Source: CAVQAH01 sp963784195
GTDB lineage: Bacteria > Acidobacteriota > Vicinamibacteria > Vicinamibacterales > 2-12-FULL-66-21
Length of the DNA: 64,000 nt
Assembly: GCA_963784195.1 (NCBI GenBank)
Contig: CAWARA010000033.1
Location: 132,217-196,216, forward strand
Direction of reading: 5' to 3'
Below the pieces are notes generated by a model. The model made no database searches. It worked only from the letters and a program-made list of their open reading frames with translations, and was not told the DNA's origin. The position numbers and the translations under genes were made by a program. Shown here in pieces: positions 1 to 9,258 of this stretch; position 1 is the stretch's first letter, and each line of letters starts with the position of its first letter.

Positions 1-431
1 TGTTCCTCAGCAACGGTCCCGGAGATCCCGCGGCGCTGGGCTATGCGATTCGCAACGCGCGCGAGCTCGTGAAGTCGGACGTGCCGGTGTTTGGGATTTG
101 TCTCGGCCATCAGATCCTGTCACTTGCGCTCGGCGGCCGCACCTACAAGTTGAAGTTCGGCCACCGCGGTGCGAATCATCCCGTGAAGGACCTGGCATCG
201 GGCAAGGTGGAGATCACCTCGCAAAACCACGGCTTTGCCGTCGATCCCGCGACGCTCCCGTCGGACGTCGTCGTCACGCACGAGAACTTGTACGACGGAA
301 CGATCGAGGGACTGCGACACAAGACGAAGCCGGTGTTCTGCGTGCAATACCATCCGGAGGCCGCACCCGGTCCGCATGACGCGGATTACCTGTTCCGTCA
401 ATTCATCGACGAGATCGAAAAGCGCGTGTGA
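1..431 (+). CDS. carA: Carbamoyl-phosphate synthase small subunit, C-terminal part
   Basis: Glutamine amidotransferase subunit that hydrolyses glutamine and passes ammonia to CarB for arginine and pyrimidine synthesis. The frame is open from base 3 and the 5' end lies outside the window, leaving about 142 residues. The class I amidotransferase nucleophile elbow FGICLGHQ is at about bases 90-113 (catalytic Cys), and the His-Glu pair of the triad is in YHPEA near base 350. The TGA at 429-431 lies 32 bases before carB in the same direction, so the two are very likely one operon. Only the missing N-terminus limits the call. Confidence 0.97.
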   Translation, partial: FLSNGPGDPAALGYAIRNARELVKSDVPVFGICLGHQILSLALGGRTYKLKFGHRGANHPVKDLASGKVEITSQNHGFAVDPATLPSDVVVTHENLYDGTIEGLRHKTKPVFCVQYHPEAAPGPHDADYLFRQFIDEIEKRV

Positions 432-463
432 TTGCCCCGACACTAGGTCGGGTCGACATTTGA

Positions 464-3400
464 ATGCCAAAGCGTACAGACATCAAGCGCGTCCTCGTCA
501 TCGGTTCCGGTCCGATCGTCATCGGTCAGGCCTGCGAGTTCGACTACTCGGGCACTCAGGCCTGCAAAGCGTTGCGTGCCGAGGGACTGGAAGTCATCCT
601 CGTCAACAGCAATCCGGCGACGATCATGACCGACCCGGAGCTCGCCGACCGCACCTACGTCGAGCCGCTGACGACCGAGGTGCTCGAGGCGATCATCTCG
701 AAGGAAAAACCTGAGGCCATCCTGCCGACCGTCGGCGGGCAGACGGCGCTGAATCTCGCCGTCGCTCTCGGCGAGACGGGCATTCTGAAGAAATACGGCG
801 TCGAGCTGATCGGCGCGTCGGTCGAGGCGATCAAGGTTGCCGAGGATCGGTTGTTGTTTCGTGAGGCGATGCGGTCGATCGGCGCGGACGTGCCCCAGAG
901 CCGCTACGTGCGCAGCCTCGACGAAGCCCTCACCGCCGTCGAAGACATCGGGTTTCCAGCGATCATTCGCCCGTCGTTCACGCTCGGAGGCGTCGGCGGC
1001 GGCATCGCCTACAACATCGAGGAGTTCCGCGAGCTTGCGGGACGAGGCATCGATTTCAGCCCCGTCCACGAAGTGCTGCTCGAAGAGTCGGTGATCGGCT
1101 GGAAGGAGTTCGAGCTCGAGGTCATGCGCGACCGGGCCGACAACTTCGTGGTCATCTGCTCGATCGAGAACGTCGATCCGATGGGCGTGCACACCGGCGA
1201 CAGCATCACGGTGGCGCCGGCTCTCACCCTCACGGATCGTGAATACCAGCGCATGCGCGATCTCGCGCGCCGGATCATCCGCCGCGTCGGCGTGGAGACC
1301 GGCGGCTCGAACATCCAGTTCGCGATCAATCCGGCGGACGGCCGGATCATCGTCATCGAGATGAATCCGCGCGTGTCGCGTTCGTCGGCGCTCGCGTCGA
1401 AGGCCACCGGCTTCCCGATCGCGAAGATTGCCGCCAAGCTCGCGCTCGGGTATCACCTCGACGAGATTCCCAACGACATCACCAGGCTGACGCCAGCGTC
1501 TTTCGAACCGACGATCGACTACGTCGTCGTCAAGGTGCCGCGGTGGGCATTCGAGAAGTTCCCGCGCGCCGATCGCACGCTGACGACGCAGATGAAGTCG
1601 GTGGGCGAGGTGATGGCGATTGGCCGGACGTTCAAGGAATCGTTCATGAAAGCGTTCCGCTCGCTCGAGCTGGGCGCCGAAGGCTCGCTGTTCGGTCAGA
1701 CGCGGAGCGACGCGAACGTGGATCCGGATGACGAGAAGGCGGCGCTGCAGCGCGACCTGAGCGTTCCGACCGACCGCCGGATGTGGGCCGTCTTCCGCGC
1801 GCTCGACCGCGGGTGGTCCGTCGAGCAGGTTCACCAGTTCACGAAGATCGATCCGTGGTTCCTGACGCAGTTCTCGCAGATCATCGAGCTCGGCCGATCG
1901 GCTGGCCTCGTAGGCCTGCGCGGCATGTCGACGGACCTGCTGCGGACGCTCAAACGCGCAGGGTTCAGCGATCGTGACCTCGGCGTGATCCTTGGCGGCG
2001 ACGAGGGCGCCGTGCGCGAAACCCGGATCGAAGCTGGTCTGCGTCCCGCCTACAAGCGGATCGATACCTGCGCCGCCGAGTTCGAGTCCTTCACGCCGTA
2101 CATGTACGGCACGTTCGAGAAGGAATGCGAAGCCGATCCGACGCCGCGCCAGAAGGTCGTCATCCTTGGCAGCGGGCCGAACCGTATCGGCCAGGGGCTG
2201 GAGTTCGACTACTGCTGTTGCCATGCGGCCTTTGCCCTTCGCGAAGAAGGGTTCGAGACCGTCATGATCAACTGCAATCCGGAGACGGTCTCCACCGACT
2301 ACGACACGGTCGATCGCCTGTACTTCGAGCCGCTGACCTTCGAGGATGTGTCCGCCATCATCGCCCGCGAGCGGGAATCCGGTGCGGACGTCTCATGTGT
2401 CGTGCAGTACGGCGGGCAGACGCCGCTGAAGCTGGCGCTGTCGCTGCAGCAGGCGGGTATCAAGATCATCGGTACCTCTCCGGATTCGATCGACCTGGCC
2501 GAAGATCGGGAACGTTTCGCCCAGTTGCTGTGGGACCTGGGTATTCCGCAGGCGCCGAGCGGCACGGCGACGACGCCGGATGAGGCGCGCAATGTCGCCG
2601 CGAAGATCGGATTCCCGCTCGTCGTTCGTCCTTCGTATGTGCTGGGTGGCCGCGCCATGGCCATCGTGTACGACGTCGCCGCGCTGGATCGCTACATGAT
2701 GAACGCCGTCGCGGCGTCACCAGGCCATCCGATTCTGATAGACAAGTTTCTCGAGGATGCCGTCGAACTCGACGTCGATGCCGTGGCCGATTCGACCGGG
2801 GCGGTCGTGATCGGCGGCATCATGGAGCACATCGAGGAGGCGGGGATTCACTCGGGCGACAGCTCTTGTGTAGTCCCGCCGTATCAGGTGGCCGAGCGCC
2901 ACGTGACGATGATTCGCGACTACACGCAGCGGATCGCACGGGCGTTGAAGGTCGTCGGCCTGATGAACGCCCAGTTTGCGATCAAGGACGACACGGTCTA
3001 CGTGCTCGAGGTCAATCCGCGTGCGTCGCGCACGGTGCCTTACCTGTCGAAGGCGACTGGCGTTCCACTCGCCAAGGTTGCGGCGCGCGTGATGATCGGG
3101 CGCACGCTCGCGCAACTCGGGTTGCTCGACGATTTGACCGTTGCCGGATGCTTCGTCAAGACACCGGTGTTTCCGTTCGTCAGGTTCCCCGGCGTCGACA
3201 CGATTCTCGGGCCGGAGATGAAGTCCACCGGCGAAGTCATGGGCGGCGCGGCATCGTTCGGATCGGCGTTCGCGAAAGCGCAGCTCGCCGCCGGCCTGCG
3301 GCTGCCCGCTGACGGCGCGGCCTTCATCTCCGTGAACAACCACGACAAGCCGGCCGTTGTCCAGATCGCGAAAGACCTGCGCGACCTGGGCTTCCGGCTC

Positions 3401-3727
3401 ATCGCCACGCGTGGCACGGCCAGCTTCCTGCGCGCGCACGGTCTGGACGCCGAGATCGTGTTCAAGATCAACGAAGGCCGTCCGCACGTCGGCGACGAGA
3501 TTTTGAACAACCGCATCCAGGTCGTCATCAACACGCCGCTCGGCCGCGAGTCGTTCTTCGACGACCGCACCGTGCGCCGGATCGCGACGATGCACGGCGT
3601 GCCGTGTATCACGACGCTCACCGGCGCCGCAGCGGCCGTCAACGCCATCCGTGCGATCCACACCGAGGGCCTGAAGGTCCGCGCGCTCCAGGAATACCAC
3701 GCAGAAATTGCGACAGACCGGGCATGA
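464..3727 (+). CDS. carB: Carbamoyl-phosphate synthase large subunit
   Basis: Ammonia-channelled synthesis of carbamoyl phosphate from bicarbonate and two ATP, in the cytoplasm with CarA. The 1087 residues are normal full length. The protein opens with the typical MPKRTDIKRVLVIGSGPI, has a first ATP-grasp half (LGGVGGG near residue 172), a second homologous half starting around residue 560 (KVVILGSGPNRIGQG) with LGGRAMAIV near 727, and a C-terminal MGS-like allosteric domain from about residue 950. It starts 32 bases after carA. No strong ribosome binding site is visible before the ATG, which fits translation following carA. There is no frameshift over 3.2 kb, a useful sign that base quality is good here. 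Confidence 0.98.
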   Translation: MPKRTDIKRVLVIGSGPIVIGQACEFDYSGTQACKALRAEGLEVILVNSNPATIMTDPELADRTYVEPLTTEVLEAIISKEKPEAILPTVGGQTALNLAVALGETGILKKYGVELIGASVEAIKVAEDRLLFREAMRSIGADVPQSRYVRSLDEALTAVEDIGFPAIIRPSFTLGGVGGGIAYNIEEFRELAGRGIDFSPVHEVLLEESVIGWKEFELEVMRDRADNFVVICSIENVDPMGVHTGDSITVAPALTLTDREYQRMRDLARRIIRRVGVETGGSNIQFAINPADGRIIVIEMNPRVSRSSALASKATGFPIAKIAAKLALGYHLDEIPNDITRLTPASFEPTIDYVVVKVPRWAFEKFPRADRTLTTQMKSVGEVMAIGRTFKESFMKAFRSLELGAEGSLFGQTRSDANVDPDDEKAALQRDLSVPTDRRMWAVFRALDRGWSVEQVHQFTKIDPWFLTQFSQIIELGRSAGLVGLRGMSTDLLRTLKRAGFSDRDLGVILGGDEGAVRETRIEAGLRPAYKRIDTCAAEFESFTPYMYGTFEKECEADPTPRQKVVILGSGPNRIGQGLEFDYCCCHAAFALREEGFETVMINCNPETVSTDYDTVDRLYFEPLTFEDVSAIIARERESGADVSCVVQYGGQTPLKLALSLQQAGIKIIGTSPDSIDLAEDRERFAQLLWDLGIPQAPSGTATTPDEARNVAAKIGFPLVVRPSYVLGGRAMAIVYDVAALDRYMMNAVAASPGHPILIDKFLEDAVELDVDAVADSTGAVVIGGIMEHIEEAGIHSGDSSCVVPPYQVAERHVTMIRDYTQRIARALKVVGLMNAQFAIKDDTVYVLEVNPRASRTVPYLSKATGVPLAKVAARVMIGRTLAQLGLLDDLTVAGCFVKTPVFPFVRFPGVDTILGPEMKSTGEVMGGAASFGSAFAKAQLAAGLRLPADGAAFISVNNHDKPAVVQIAKDLRDLGFRLIATRGTASFLRAHGLDAEIVFKINEGRPHVGDEILNNRIQVVINTPLGRESFFDDRTVRRIATMHGVPCITTLTGAAAAVNAIRAIHTEGLKVRALQEYHAEIATDRA

Positions 3728-3827
3728 TCCGGTCGTAGTTTCTGCTCGCATTCGTCGCCGGTCGATAGAGTTACCAGCCAATCACTAACGCTGAGCCCGC
3801 GCGCCTCGGCTTGCATCGTGCCGGTGC

Positions 3828-6302
3828 ATGCGCGCCCCGGCGTCCCTGCTCGCCATTCCTCTGATTGCGGGCGTTGCGCTGGGACTTCGCAATTTCGGGA
3901 CACACGACCTTGCCATCTGTGCCGCGGGCGGCGCCGTCCTGGCGCTGATTGCCGGCATCGCGGCGTTCGCGGATCGCTGCGATGGGGAATGCGTTGCCGC
4001 AATCGTGCTTGGGGGTTTTCTCTCCGGTCTTTCCCTTGGCGCGGACGCGGCCCGTCACGCCTACGCGCCAACACTCCTCGGCTGGTTTTCCCATCGCACT
4101 GATACCGGTCCGGCCGTCCTCGAAGGCACGCTGCGGGAGGATGCAGCGGCTGGACCGTTTGGGGTCTCTCTGCTGCTCGACGTCAGTCAGATCGAGAGGT
4201 CTGGCAGTAGCAGTGAGCTCCTGGAAGTCGAGGGAGGCGTGCGCCTGACCGTGTCCGGCGCGCTGGCCTCCTCGCACCTTGGCGAGTGGACTGCCGGCCG
4301 GCGAGTCCGGGTGACGGCGACGCTCAGGGAGCCGGCTGTGTACCTGAATCCAGGGGCTGGCGACGCGCGCGCGTCGCTCGCCAGCCGCGGCGTCATCCTC
4401 GTGGGCTCGATCAAGAGTGCGGCGCTGGTGGTCGTCACGAACCGAGGTTCGATGCTCGCCGAAGCTGCCGCGTCGACGCGGGCGTGGACGCGGCGTCGCT
4501 TGAGCCAGTTCGTCGGCCGGTGGGGAAGCCGCTCGGCCGCGATTGCGACAGCGATCCTGATCGGCGATCGGACCGGTCTTCCTGATGACGACGAACGCCG
4601 GCTGCAGGAAGCGGGCACCTATCACGTCATCGCCATATCGGGGGGCAACATCGCGATCCTGACGGTCTTCCTGCTTGCCTCCGCAGGTCTGATCGGCATC
4701 GGTCAGCGCACCGCTTCAATCGCCGTGATGCTGACGCTACTGTTCTACGGTCAGCTCGCGGGCCTGACCGCATCCGTTCAGCGTGCCGTGATGGCGGCTG
4801 TCGCCTACCTGCTGGGACGGCTGATCGATCAGAAGGGCCGCACGATCAATATTCTTGCGGCTGTCGCCATCGGTGCCGTCGCCGAATCCCCACTGGCGGT
4901 CGTCGATTCCGGTTTCCTGCTGTCGTTCGGCGCCACGCTTGGGATTCTGGTGATCGTCCCGGTTCTGCAATCAAGCTCACAGCCGGTCCGATGGACGACG
5001 GTTCGAGCCGTGGCAGCAGTTCTCTTCGCGACCGTTGCCGCGGAGGTGGCGCTGACGCCGATCGCCGCGCTCCTGTTCTCGAGAGTGACCTTCGCCGGAC
5101 TGTTCCTGAACTTCGCAGCAATTCCGCTGATGACCATCGTGCAGATCGGCTCGATGCTCACGCTCGCGCTGTCTGCAATCCACGCCGCCGCCGCATCGGC
5201 CGCCGGCTACGCCGTTCACCTTGCGGCAACCATGCTCGTCGAATCGGCGCGGCTCAAAGACGCAGCGCCATGGCTGTCGGTCACGGTTCTGCCGCCATCG
5301 CCATGGCTCGTCGTGTCGTACTACGTCGCCCTCATCGTGGCCATTGCCTCAGTTCGCTTCCGCACGCAGGCGCTGGTTACGTTGACGTTGACCCTCGGCA
5401 TGTTGCTGCTCGGGATTGGTGCTCCTCGACATCTCGAGGACGCGCCGCCCGGAACGCTGCGTGTCGTGTTTCTGGACGTCGGCCAGGGCGATGCGACCCT
5501 CGTGCGTTTCCCTGACGGGCGCGCCTACCTCATCGACGCCGGGGGTCTGCCTACGCCCGCGCCGCTAGACGTGGCCGAGCAGGGCACCTCAGGCGTCGAT
5601 ATCGGGGACCGCGTCGTGGTACCGGCGCTTCGCGCCCTGCGCACCGCGGCTCTCGATACGTTCGTGTTCACCCACGCCGACCCCGACCACCTCGGCGGCG
5701 CTCGCGCCGTCGTCCGATCGCTTCAACCCCGCGCAATCTGGGAGGGCATCCCAGTGCCGCCTCACCCTGGACGCCGCGACCTCGTCACCGACGCCGAATC
5801 ATCTGGCCTCGAATGGCGCTCAGTTCAGCGCGGCGAGCAACTTCGCCTCGGCCAGGTGGACATCCGCGTGCTGCACCCGCCACGCCCCGATTGGGAACGC
5901 CAGCGCGTCCGCAACGACGACTCGGTCGTAATCGAGCTGCGATACGGCGACGTCTCGATCGTCCTGCCCGGCGACATCGGCAAGGAAGGCGAAACCGCCG
6001 TGCTGCCCCTGATCGAACCGGCCCCGATCGCGATCCTGAAAGCCCCTCACCACGGTAGCGCCACTTCGAGCGGTCCCGAGCTGTTGAATGCGCTCAAGCC
6101 CGCCCTCGCGATCTTCAGCGCCGGCCGCTCCAACCGCTTCGGCCACCCCGCCCCGGCCGTCGTCGCCCGCTATCACGCGATGGGCACGACGATGTTCTCG
6201 ACCGCTGATGATGGCGCGGTGATCGTGGATACAGACGGAAAGAGTGTTCGGGTCCGGGGGTGGACGGGAAGGGAGGTGACGCTGACTGGCGGCGCGCACT
6301 GA
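3828..6302 (+). CDS. ComEC/Rec2-type DNA internalisation channel
   Basis: Inner-membrane protein of the ComEC/Rec2 family, which carries transforming single-stranded DNA into the cytoplasm. The 824 residues have the family order: N-terminal hydrophobic segments and a soluble OB-like part (about residues 1-230), the multi-pass Competence domain (about 230-530, with AISGGNIAI), and a C-terminal metallo-beta-lactamase domain starting near VVFLDVGQGDATLVRF. The metal motif HADPDHLGG lies around residue 615 and LKAPHHGS around 740. The ATG at 3828 is used because the hydrophobic leader follows at once; the site upstream is weak. It stands alone, 100 bases after carB, and no other competence gene is visible. 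Confidence 0.93.
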   Translation: MRAPASLLAIPLIAGVALGLRNFGTHDLAICAAGGAVLALIAGIAAFADRCDGECVAAIVLGGFLSGLSLGADAARHAYAPTLLGWFSHRTDTGPAVLEGTLREDAAAGPFGVSLLLDVSQIERSGSSSELLEVEGGVRLTVSGALASSHLGEWTAGRRVRVTATLREPAVYLNPGAGDARASLASRGVILVGSIKSAALVVVTNRGSMLAEAAASTRAWTRRRLSQFVGRWGSRSAAIATAILIGDRTGLPDDDERRLQEAGTYHVIAISGGNIAILTVFLLASAGLIGIGQRTASIAVMLTLLFYGQLAGLTASVQRAVMAAVAYLLGRLIDQKGRTINILAAVAIGAVAESPLAVVDSGFLLSFGATLGILVIVPVLQSSSQPVRWTTVRAVAAVLFATVAAEVALTPIAALLFSRVTFAGLFLNFAAIPLMTIVQIGSMLTLALSAIHAAAASAAGYAVHLAATMLVESARLKDAAPWLSVTVLPPSPWLVVSYYVALIVAIASVRFRTQALVTLTLTLGMLLLGIGAPRHLEDAPPGTLRVVFLDVGQGDATLVRFPDGRAYLIDAGGLPTPAPLDVAEQGTSGVDIGDRVVVPALRALRTAALDTFVFTHADPDHLGGARAVVRSLQPRAIWEGIPVPPHPGRRDLVTDAESSGLEWRSVQRGEQLRLGQVDIRVLHPPRPDWERQRVRNDDSVVIELRYGDVSIVLPGDIGKEGETAVLPLIEPAPIAILKAPHHGSATSSGPELLNALKPALAIFSAGRSNRFGHPAPAVVARYHAMGTTMFSTADDGAVIVDTDGKSVRVRGWTGREVTLTGGAH

Positions 6303-6350
6303 AGCACCGTGAACGTGGGTTAACGAAGTCGCACAGGAAAGGAAAATGGC

Positions 6351-6832
6351 ATGAGAGTCGAAACACCACTGACAGACGATGAAGAAGCGCTGGTGACAGC
6401 GACCATGGACTGCGGATTTACTGTGCACCGGACACTTGGTCCCGGATTCAAGGAGTCCATCTACACAGAAGCGCTCAGCCTGGAACTGAATCTGAGAGGC
6501 ATGAAGTTCGAGCGTGAGAAGGCTATCAAGGTGAAGTATCGGGAGTGGCGCATTCCAGGCCAGCGGGTCGACCTCATCGTGGAGAACCTGATCATTGTCG
6601 AGGTCAAGACCATTCCCGCCGTTCGAGCCCTGCATCGACGACAGGTGCTGTCCTACCTTCGAACGACGGGTTACCAATCGGTCTGATCATGAACTTCAAC
6701 ACCGAGAAGCTGATAGAAGGCTTCAGGCGGGTAGTGCTTACGCCCGCGTTCTCCCCGTCGGGAGGCGACGCTACAACGGGCCACGGGACCGGGAACGACC
6801 ACAACGGTCACGACGAACGCGACGAATGTTGA
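6351..6832 (+). pseudogene. GxxExxY protein gene, frameshifted near its 3' end
   Basis: Small protein of the GxxExxY family (PD-(D/E)XK-like fold, biochemical role unknown). The first frame (6351-6686, 111 residues) contains LGPGFKESIYTEAL, the family signature, followed by VDLIVENLIIVEVKTI with the Asp, Glu and Lys expected of the nuclease-like core. It ends early at TTGYQSV. The missing family ending (GLIMNFN...EGFRRVVL) continues directly in another frame from about 6683 and runs to the TGA at 6830-6832, so one small indel has split the gene. The last 30 or so residues after RRVVL come from the repeat-rich DNA beyond. The truncated 111-residue form may still be made. Confidence 0.75.
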
Positions 6833-7072
6833 GTGTTTTCTGAAAGCCACAAGCGAGGAGCCAAAAATACTTCCGTCGCGTCGTCGCGATCGTCCCAGGC
6901 GGCAGCGTGGTGGCGTGCGCGCGATCACGGCCGCAACGGGATCACGGCTCGGCGGAACGCTCACGACGGCCACGACGATCACGACGAATGGGAATGTTTC
7001 TGAATGTCACAGGCCAAGAGCCAGGAATGATTCCGTCGCGGCCATCGCGTCGTCGCGATCGTCCCAGGCGGC
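6807..7072. repeat. Imperfect direct duplication of about 100 bp
   Basis: Two copies, 6807-6903 and 6969-7072, share a series of blocks in the same order: a CACGACGA-rich start, GACGAATG, a TTTCTGAA block, GAGCCA, TTCCGTCGCG and the identical run TCGTCGCGATCGTCCCAGG. The offset drifts from 162 to 169 bases because of small indels. The block lies between the GxxExxY gene and the end of mazG, and the second copy forms the tail of the mazG frame. Confidence 0.7.
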
Positions 7073-8030
7073 GTGTGACGTGCCGGCCGCGGTAGTCGCT
7101 CCTGACTGTGACGCAACTTGTGATCGCTGGCGCTGCTGTTCTGTGTGATCCGCGACCACGGTCACGACGTAGGGCTGGCTCTGTGACGCTGTGCTCACTC
7201 GCGGGAGCCCGATTCTTGATCTGCGTCCACGCCGCTTCCATTTCTTCGAGCGTCGCATCGTGCACCGAGCGGCCCTGTTGCTCGAAGTATTCTTCAACCG
7301 CGGCAAATCGCTGACTGAACTTGGCATTCGCCTGCCGCAGCGCTGACTCCGGCTCGACGCCGAGCTTGCGCGCGAGGTTGGCTACGGCGAACAGGAGGTC
7401 ACCCATTTCCTCGGCCACGCGCTCCCGGCCCTCGCCTTCGACCGCGCGTCGCAGTTCGGCCACCTCTTCCTCGATCTTCGCGACGACATCCTCGGCTCGC
7501 GCCCAGTCGAAGCCGACTGCGGCGACGCGCGTGCCGATCTCGTGGGCGCCGAGCAGTGCCGGAAGGGTCTTCGGAAGGCTGCCAAGCACGGCCTTGCGCG
7601 TGCCGGCGTCCTGTTGCTCGCGTGCCTTGATCTGCTCCCACTGCTCGAGGACCTGACCCGGAGTGTTGACGTCCTTCGTCGTGCCAAAGACGTGGGGGTG
7701 ACGACGGATCAGTTTGTCGGTGATGGCACGAAGGGAATCGGCGACCGTGAAGCGCCCGGCGTCGGTCTCGATCTGCGCGAGGAACACACCCTCGAAGAGG
7801 AAATCCCCGATCTCGCCGCGAAGGTCGTCGTGATCGCCGCGGTCGATCGCTTCGAGCACCTCGTAGGTTTCTTCGAGCACGAACGGCCGCAGTGACTCGA
7901 GCGTCTGCTCGCGATCCCAGGGGCAGCCAGCCGGACCGCGGAGCCGCGTCATGATATCGACCAGCCTCTGAAACTCGTGTCCCGCGTCCTTCGACTCTTG
8001 TCGCTCGGGTGTGCTGCCAGCCTGTGTCAT
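6942..8030 (-). CDS. mazG: MazG nucleoside triphosphate pyrophosphohydrolase with repeat-derived tail
   Basis: Hydrolyses (d)NTPs to monophosphate and pyrophosphate, as house-cleaning or (p)ppGpp-linked control. Two MazG repeats are visible: LRGPAGCPWDREQT with EETYEVLEAI near residues 30-60, and KIEEEVAELRRAVEGEG with EEMGDLLFAVANL near 185-225, carrying the ExxE and ExxD metal residues. The family normally ends near WTQIKNR, about residue 270. Here 90 further Arg-rich residues run through the duplicated DNA at 6942-7170 and are probably not functional. The gene is divergent from the DUF1844 gene with only 25 bases between starts, so the promoters must overlap. Confidence 0.92.
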   Translation of the reverse strand: MTQAGSTPERQESKDAGHEFQRLVDIMTRLRGPAGCPWDREQTLESLRPFVLEETYEVLEAIDRGDHDDLRGEIGDFLFEGVFLAQIETDAGRFTVADSLRAITDKLIRRHPHVFGTTKDVNTPGQVLEQWEQIKAREQQDAGTRKAVLGSLPKTLPALLGAHEIGTRVAAVGFDWARAEDVVAKIEEEVAELRRAVEGEGRERVAEEMGDLLFAVANLARKLGVEPESALRQANAKFSQRFAAVEEYFEQQGRSVHDATLEEMEAAWTQIKNRAPASEHSVTEPALRRDRGRGSHRTAAPAITSCVTVRSDYRGRHVTRRLGRSRRRDGRDGIIPGSWPVTFRNIPIRRDRRGRRERSAEP

Positions 8031-8055
8031 CGCGCGATTATGCTAGCATTCGAAT

Positions 8056-8343
8056 GTGCCCGAACAGGACACTTCAGATCTGACGTTCTCCGGATTCGTG
8101 CTGTCGCTGGCTACGACTGCCGCCCTTCATTTCGGCGATCTCGCGGACCCGCAGACGGGGCTGCCCGCCGAGCCCGATCTCGAATCGGCCGGCCGGATCA
8201 TCGAGCTGCTCGAGATGTTGCAGACGAAGACCAAAGGCAATCTGATCCCGGAAGAAGAGAAACTGCTCGAAGACCTGCTCTACGAGCTGCGCATGCGCTA
8301 CGTGCAGGCGCAGGGCGAGCAGAAACGCATCATCGAACCGTAA
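8056..8343 (+). CDS. DUF1844 family small protein
   Basis: A 95-residue cytoplasmic protein of unknown function. It has the features of the DUF1844 family: a hydrophobic helix FSGFVLSLATTAALHFGD, the Asn/Asp-rich link with PEPDL, then a helical half rich in Glu and Leu (IIELLEMLQTKTKGNLIPEE, LLYELRMRYV). The start is a GTG at 8056; no ATG in frame precedes the conserved region. It is read away from mazG and toward the hydrolase at 8398, with which it may form an operon. Confidence 0.88.
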   Translation: MPEQDTSDLTFSGFVLSLATTAALHFGDLADPQTGLPAEPDLESAGRIIELLEMLQTKTKGNLIPEEEKLLEDLLYELRMRYVQAQGEQKRIIEP

Positions 8344-8397
8344 CGTGCACCCGAAGGCCTTGCGCGCGACGCGTCCCAATCCTCCAACAACGCTCAA

Positions 8398-9168
8398 GTG
8401 AAGATTACGTTCCTCGGCACCGGAACGTCGCAGGGCGTACCGATGATCGGTTGCGATTGCGTCACGTGCCGTTCAGACGACCCAAAGGACAAGCGGCTGC
8501 GGCCGTCCATCTTCATCGAAACGGACGACGGCACCGGTGTGCTGGTCGATGCCGGGCCCGATCTGCGCACGCAGGCGCTGCGCCACGACCTCCGCCGCGT
8601 GGATGCCATCGTGCTCACCCATAGCCATGCAGACCACATCCTGGGTCTCGACGACATCCGTCGTTACAACATGATGTACCGCCGGGCGATGCCGTGCTAC
8701 GCGGATGTCCCGACCCTCGAGCAGGTGCGGTCGATGTTTTCGTACGTCTTCGATCCAGCGACACCCCGGGGCGGTGGTCTCCCGCATATCGAAACGTTCG
8801 CGATTGTCGGTCCCTTCTGCATCGGCCAGGCCGAGTTCACGCCCGTGCCGATCTGGCACGGTGCGCGCCAGATTCTGGGGCTGCGCGTCGGCCGGTTCGC
8901 ATATCTGACAGACTGCAACCGCATCCCCGACGAGGCCTGGCCACTCCTGCAGCATCTCGACGTCGTCGTCATCGATGCGCTGCGCGACCGGCGTCATCCG
9001 ACGCACTTCTCGCTGGACGAGGCCGTCGAGGTGGGGCAGCGGATCGGCGCCGGCCAGGTGTACTTCACGCACATGTGTCATGACCTCGGTCACGCCGCCA
9101 CCTGCGCCCGGCTGCCCGCGGGAATGGAGCTGGCCTATGATGGGCTCGTGGTGGACCTGAGTGATTGA
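8398..9168 (+). CDS. MBL-fold metallohydrolase, PhnP/RNase Z-like
   Basis: A 256-residue metallo-beta-lactamase-fold hydrolase, closest in pattern to PhnP-like phosphodiesterases. It begins ITFLGTGTSQGVPMIGCDC with the CDCVTC cysteines that bind a structural metal in PhnP-type proteins, has the metal motif THSHADHILGLDD near residue 80, and later conserved His in TDCNRI...HFSLDEA...THMCHDL. The start is GTG at 8398, 54 bases after the DUF1844 stop. The exact substrate (cyclic phosphodiester or nucleotide) cannot be read from the sequence. A heptad tandem repeat follows its stop. Confidence 0.9.
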   Translation: MKITFLGTGTSQGVPMIGCDCVTCRSDDPKDKRLRPSIFIETDDGTGVLVDAGPDLRTQALRHDLRRVDAIVLTHSHADHILGLDDIRRYNMMYRRAMPCYADVPTLEQVRSMFSYVFDPATPRGGGLPHIETFAIVGPFCIGQAEFTPVPIWHGARQILGLRVGRFAYLTDCNRIPDEAWPLLQHLDVVVIDALRDRRHPTHFSLDEAVEVGQRIGAGQVYFTHMCHDLGHAATCARLPAGMELAYDGLVVDLSD

Positions 9169-9175
9169 CGACCGA

Positions 9176-9240
9176 CCCCAATTCCCATCGCCCATCGCCC
9201 ATCGCCCATCGCCCATTGCCCATCGCCCATTGAGCCCATA
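9176..9240. repeat. CCCATCG heptanucleotide tandem repeat
   Basis: Between the hydrolase stop and ribF the 7-bp unit CCCATCG (with CCCATTG variants) is repeated about eight times. It is a simple-sequence tract in the 5' region of ribF; copy-number change by slippage could alter the spacing to the ribF start. Confidence 0.85.
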
Positions 9241-9258
9241 GCGAAGTGCCCATGCAAC

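Noticed and set aside
443..2224. 593-residue minus-strand frame opposite carB
   Set aside because: Shadow of carB in high-GC DNA; Asp/Arg-rich with no domain.
9176..9240. CRISPR array
   Set aside because: The unit is 7 bp with no spacers and no cas genes are near.
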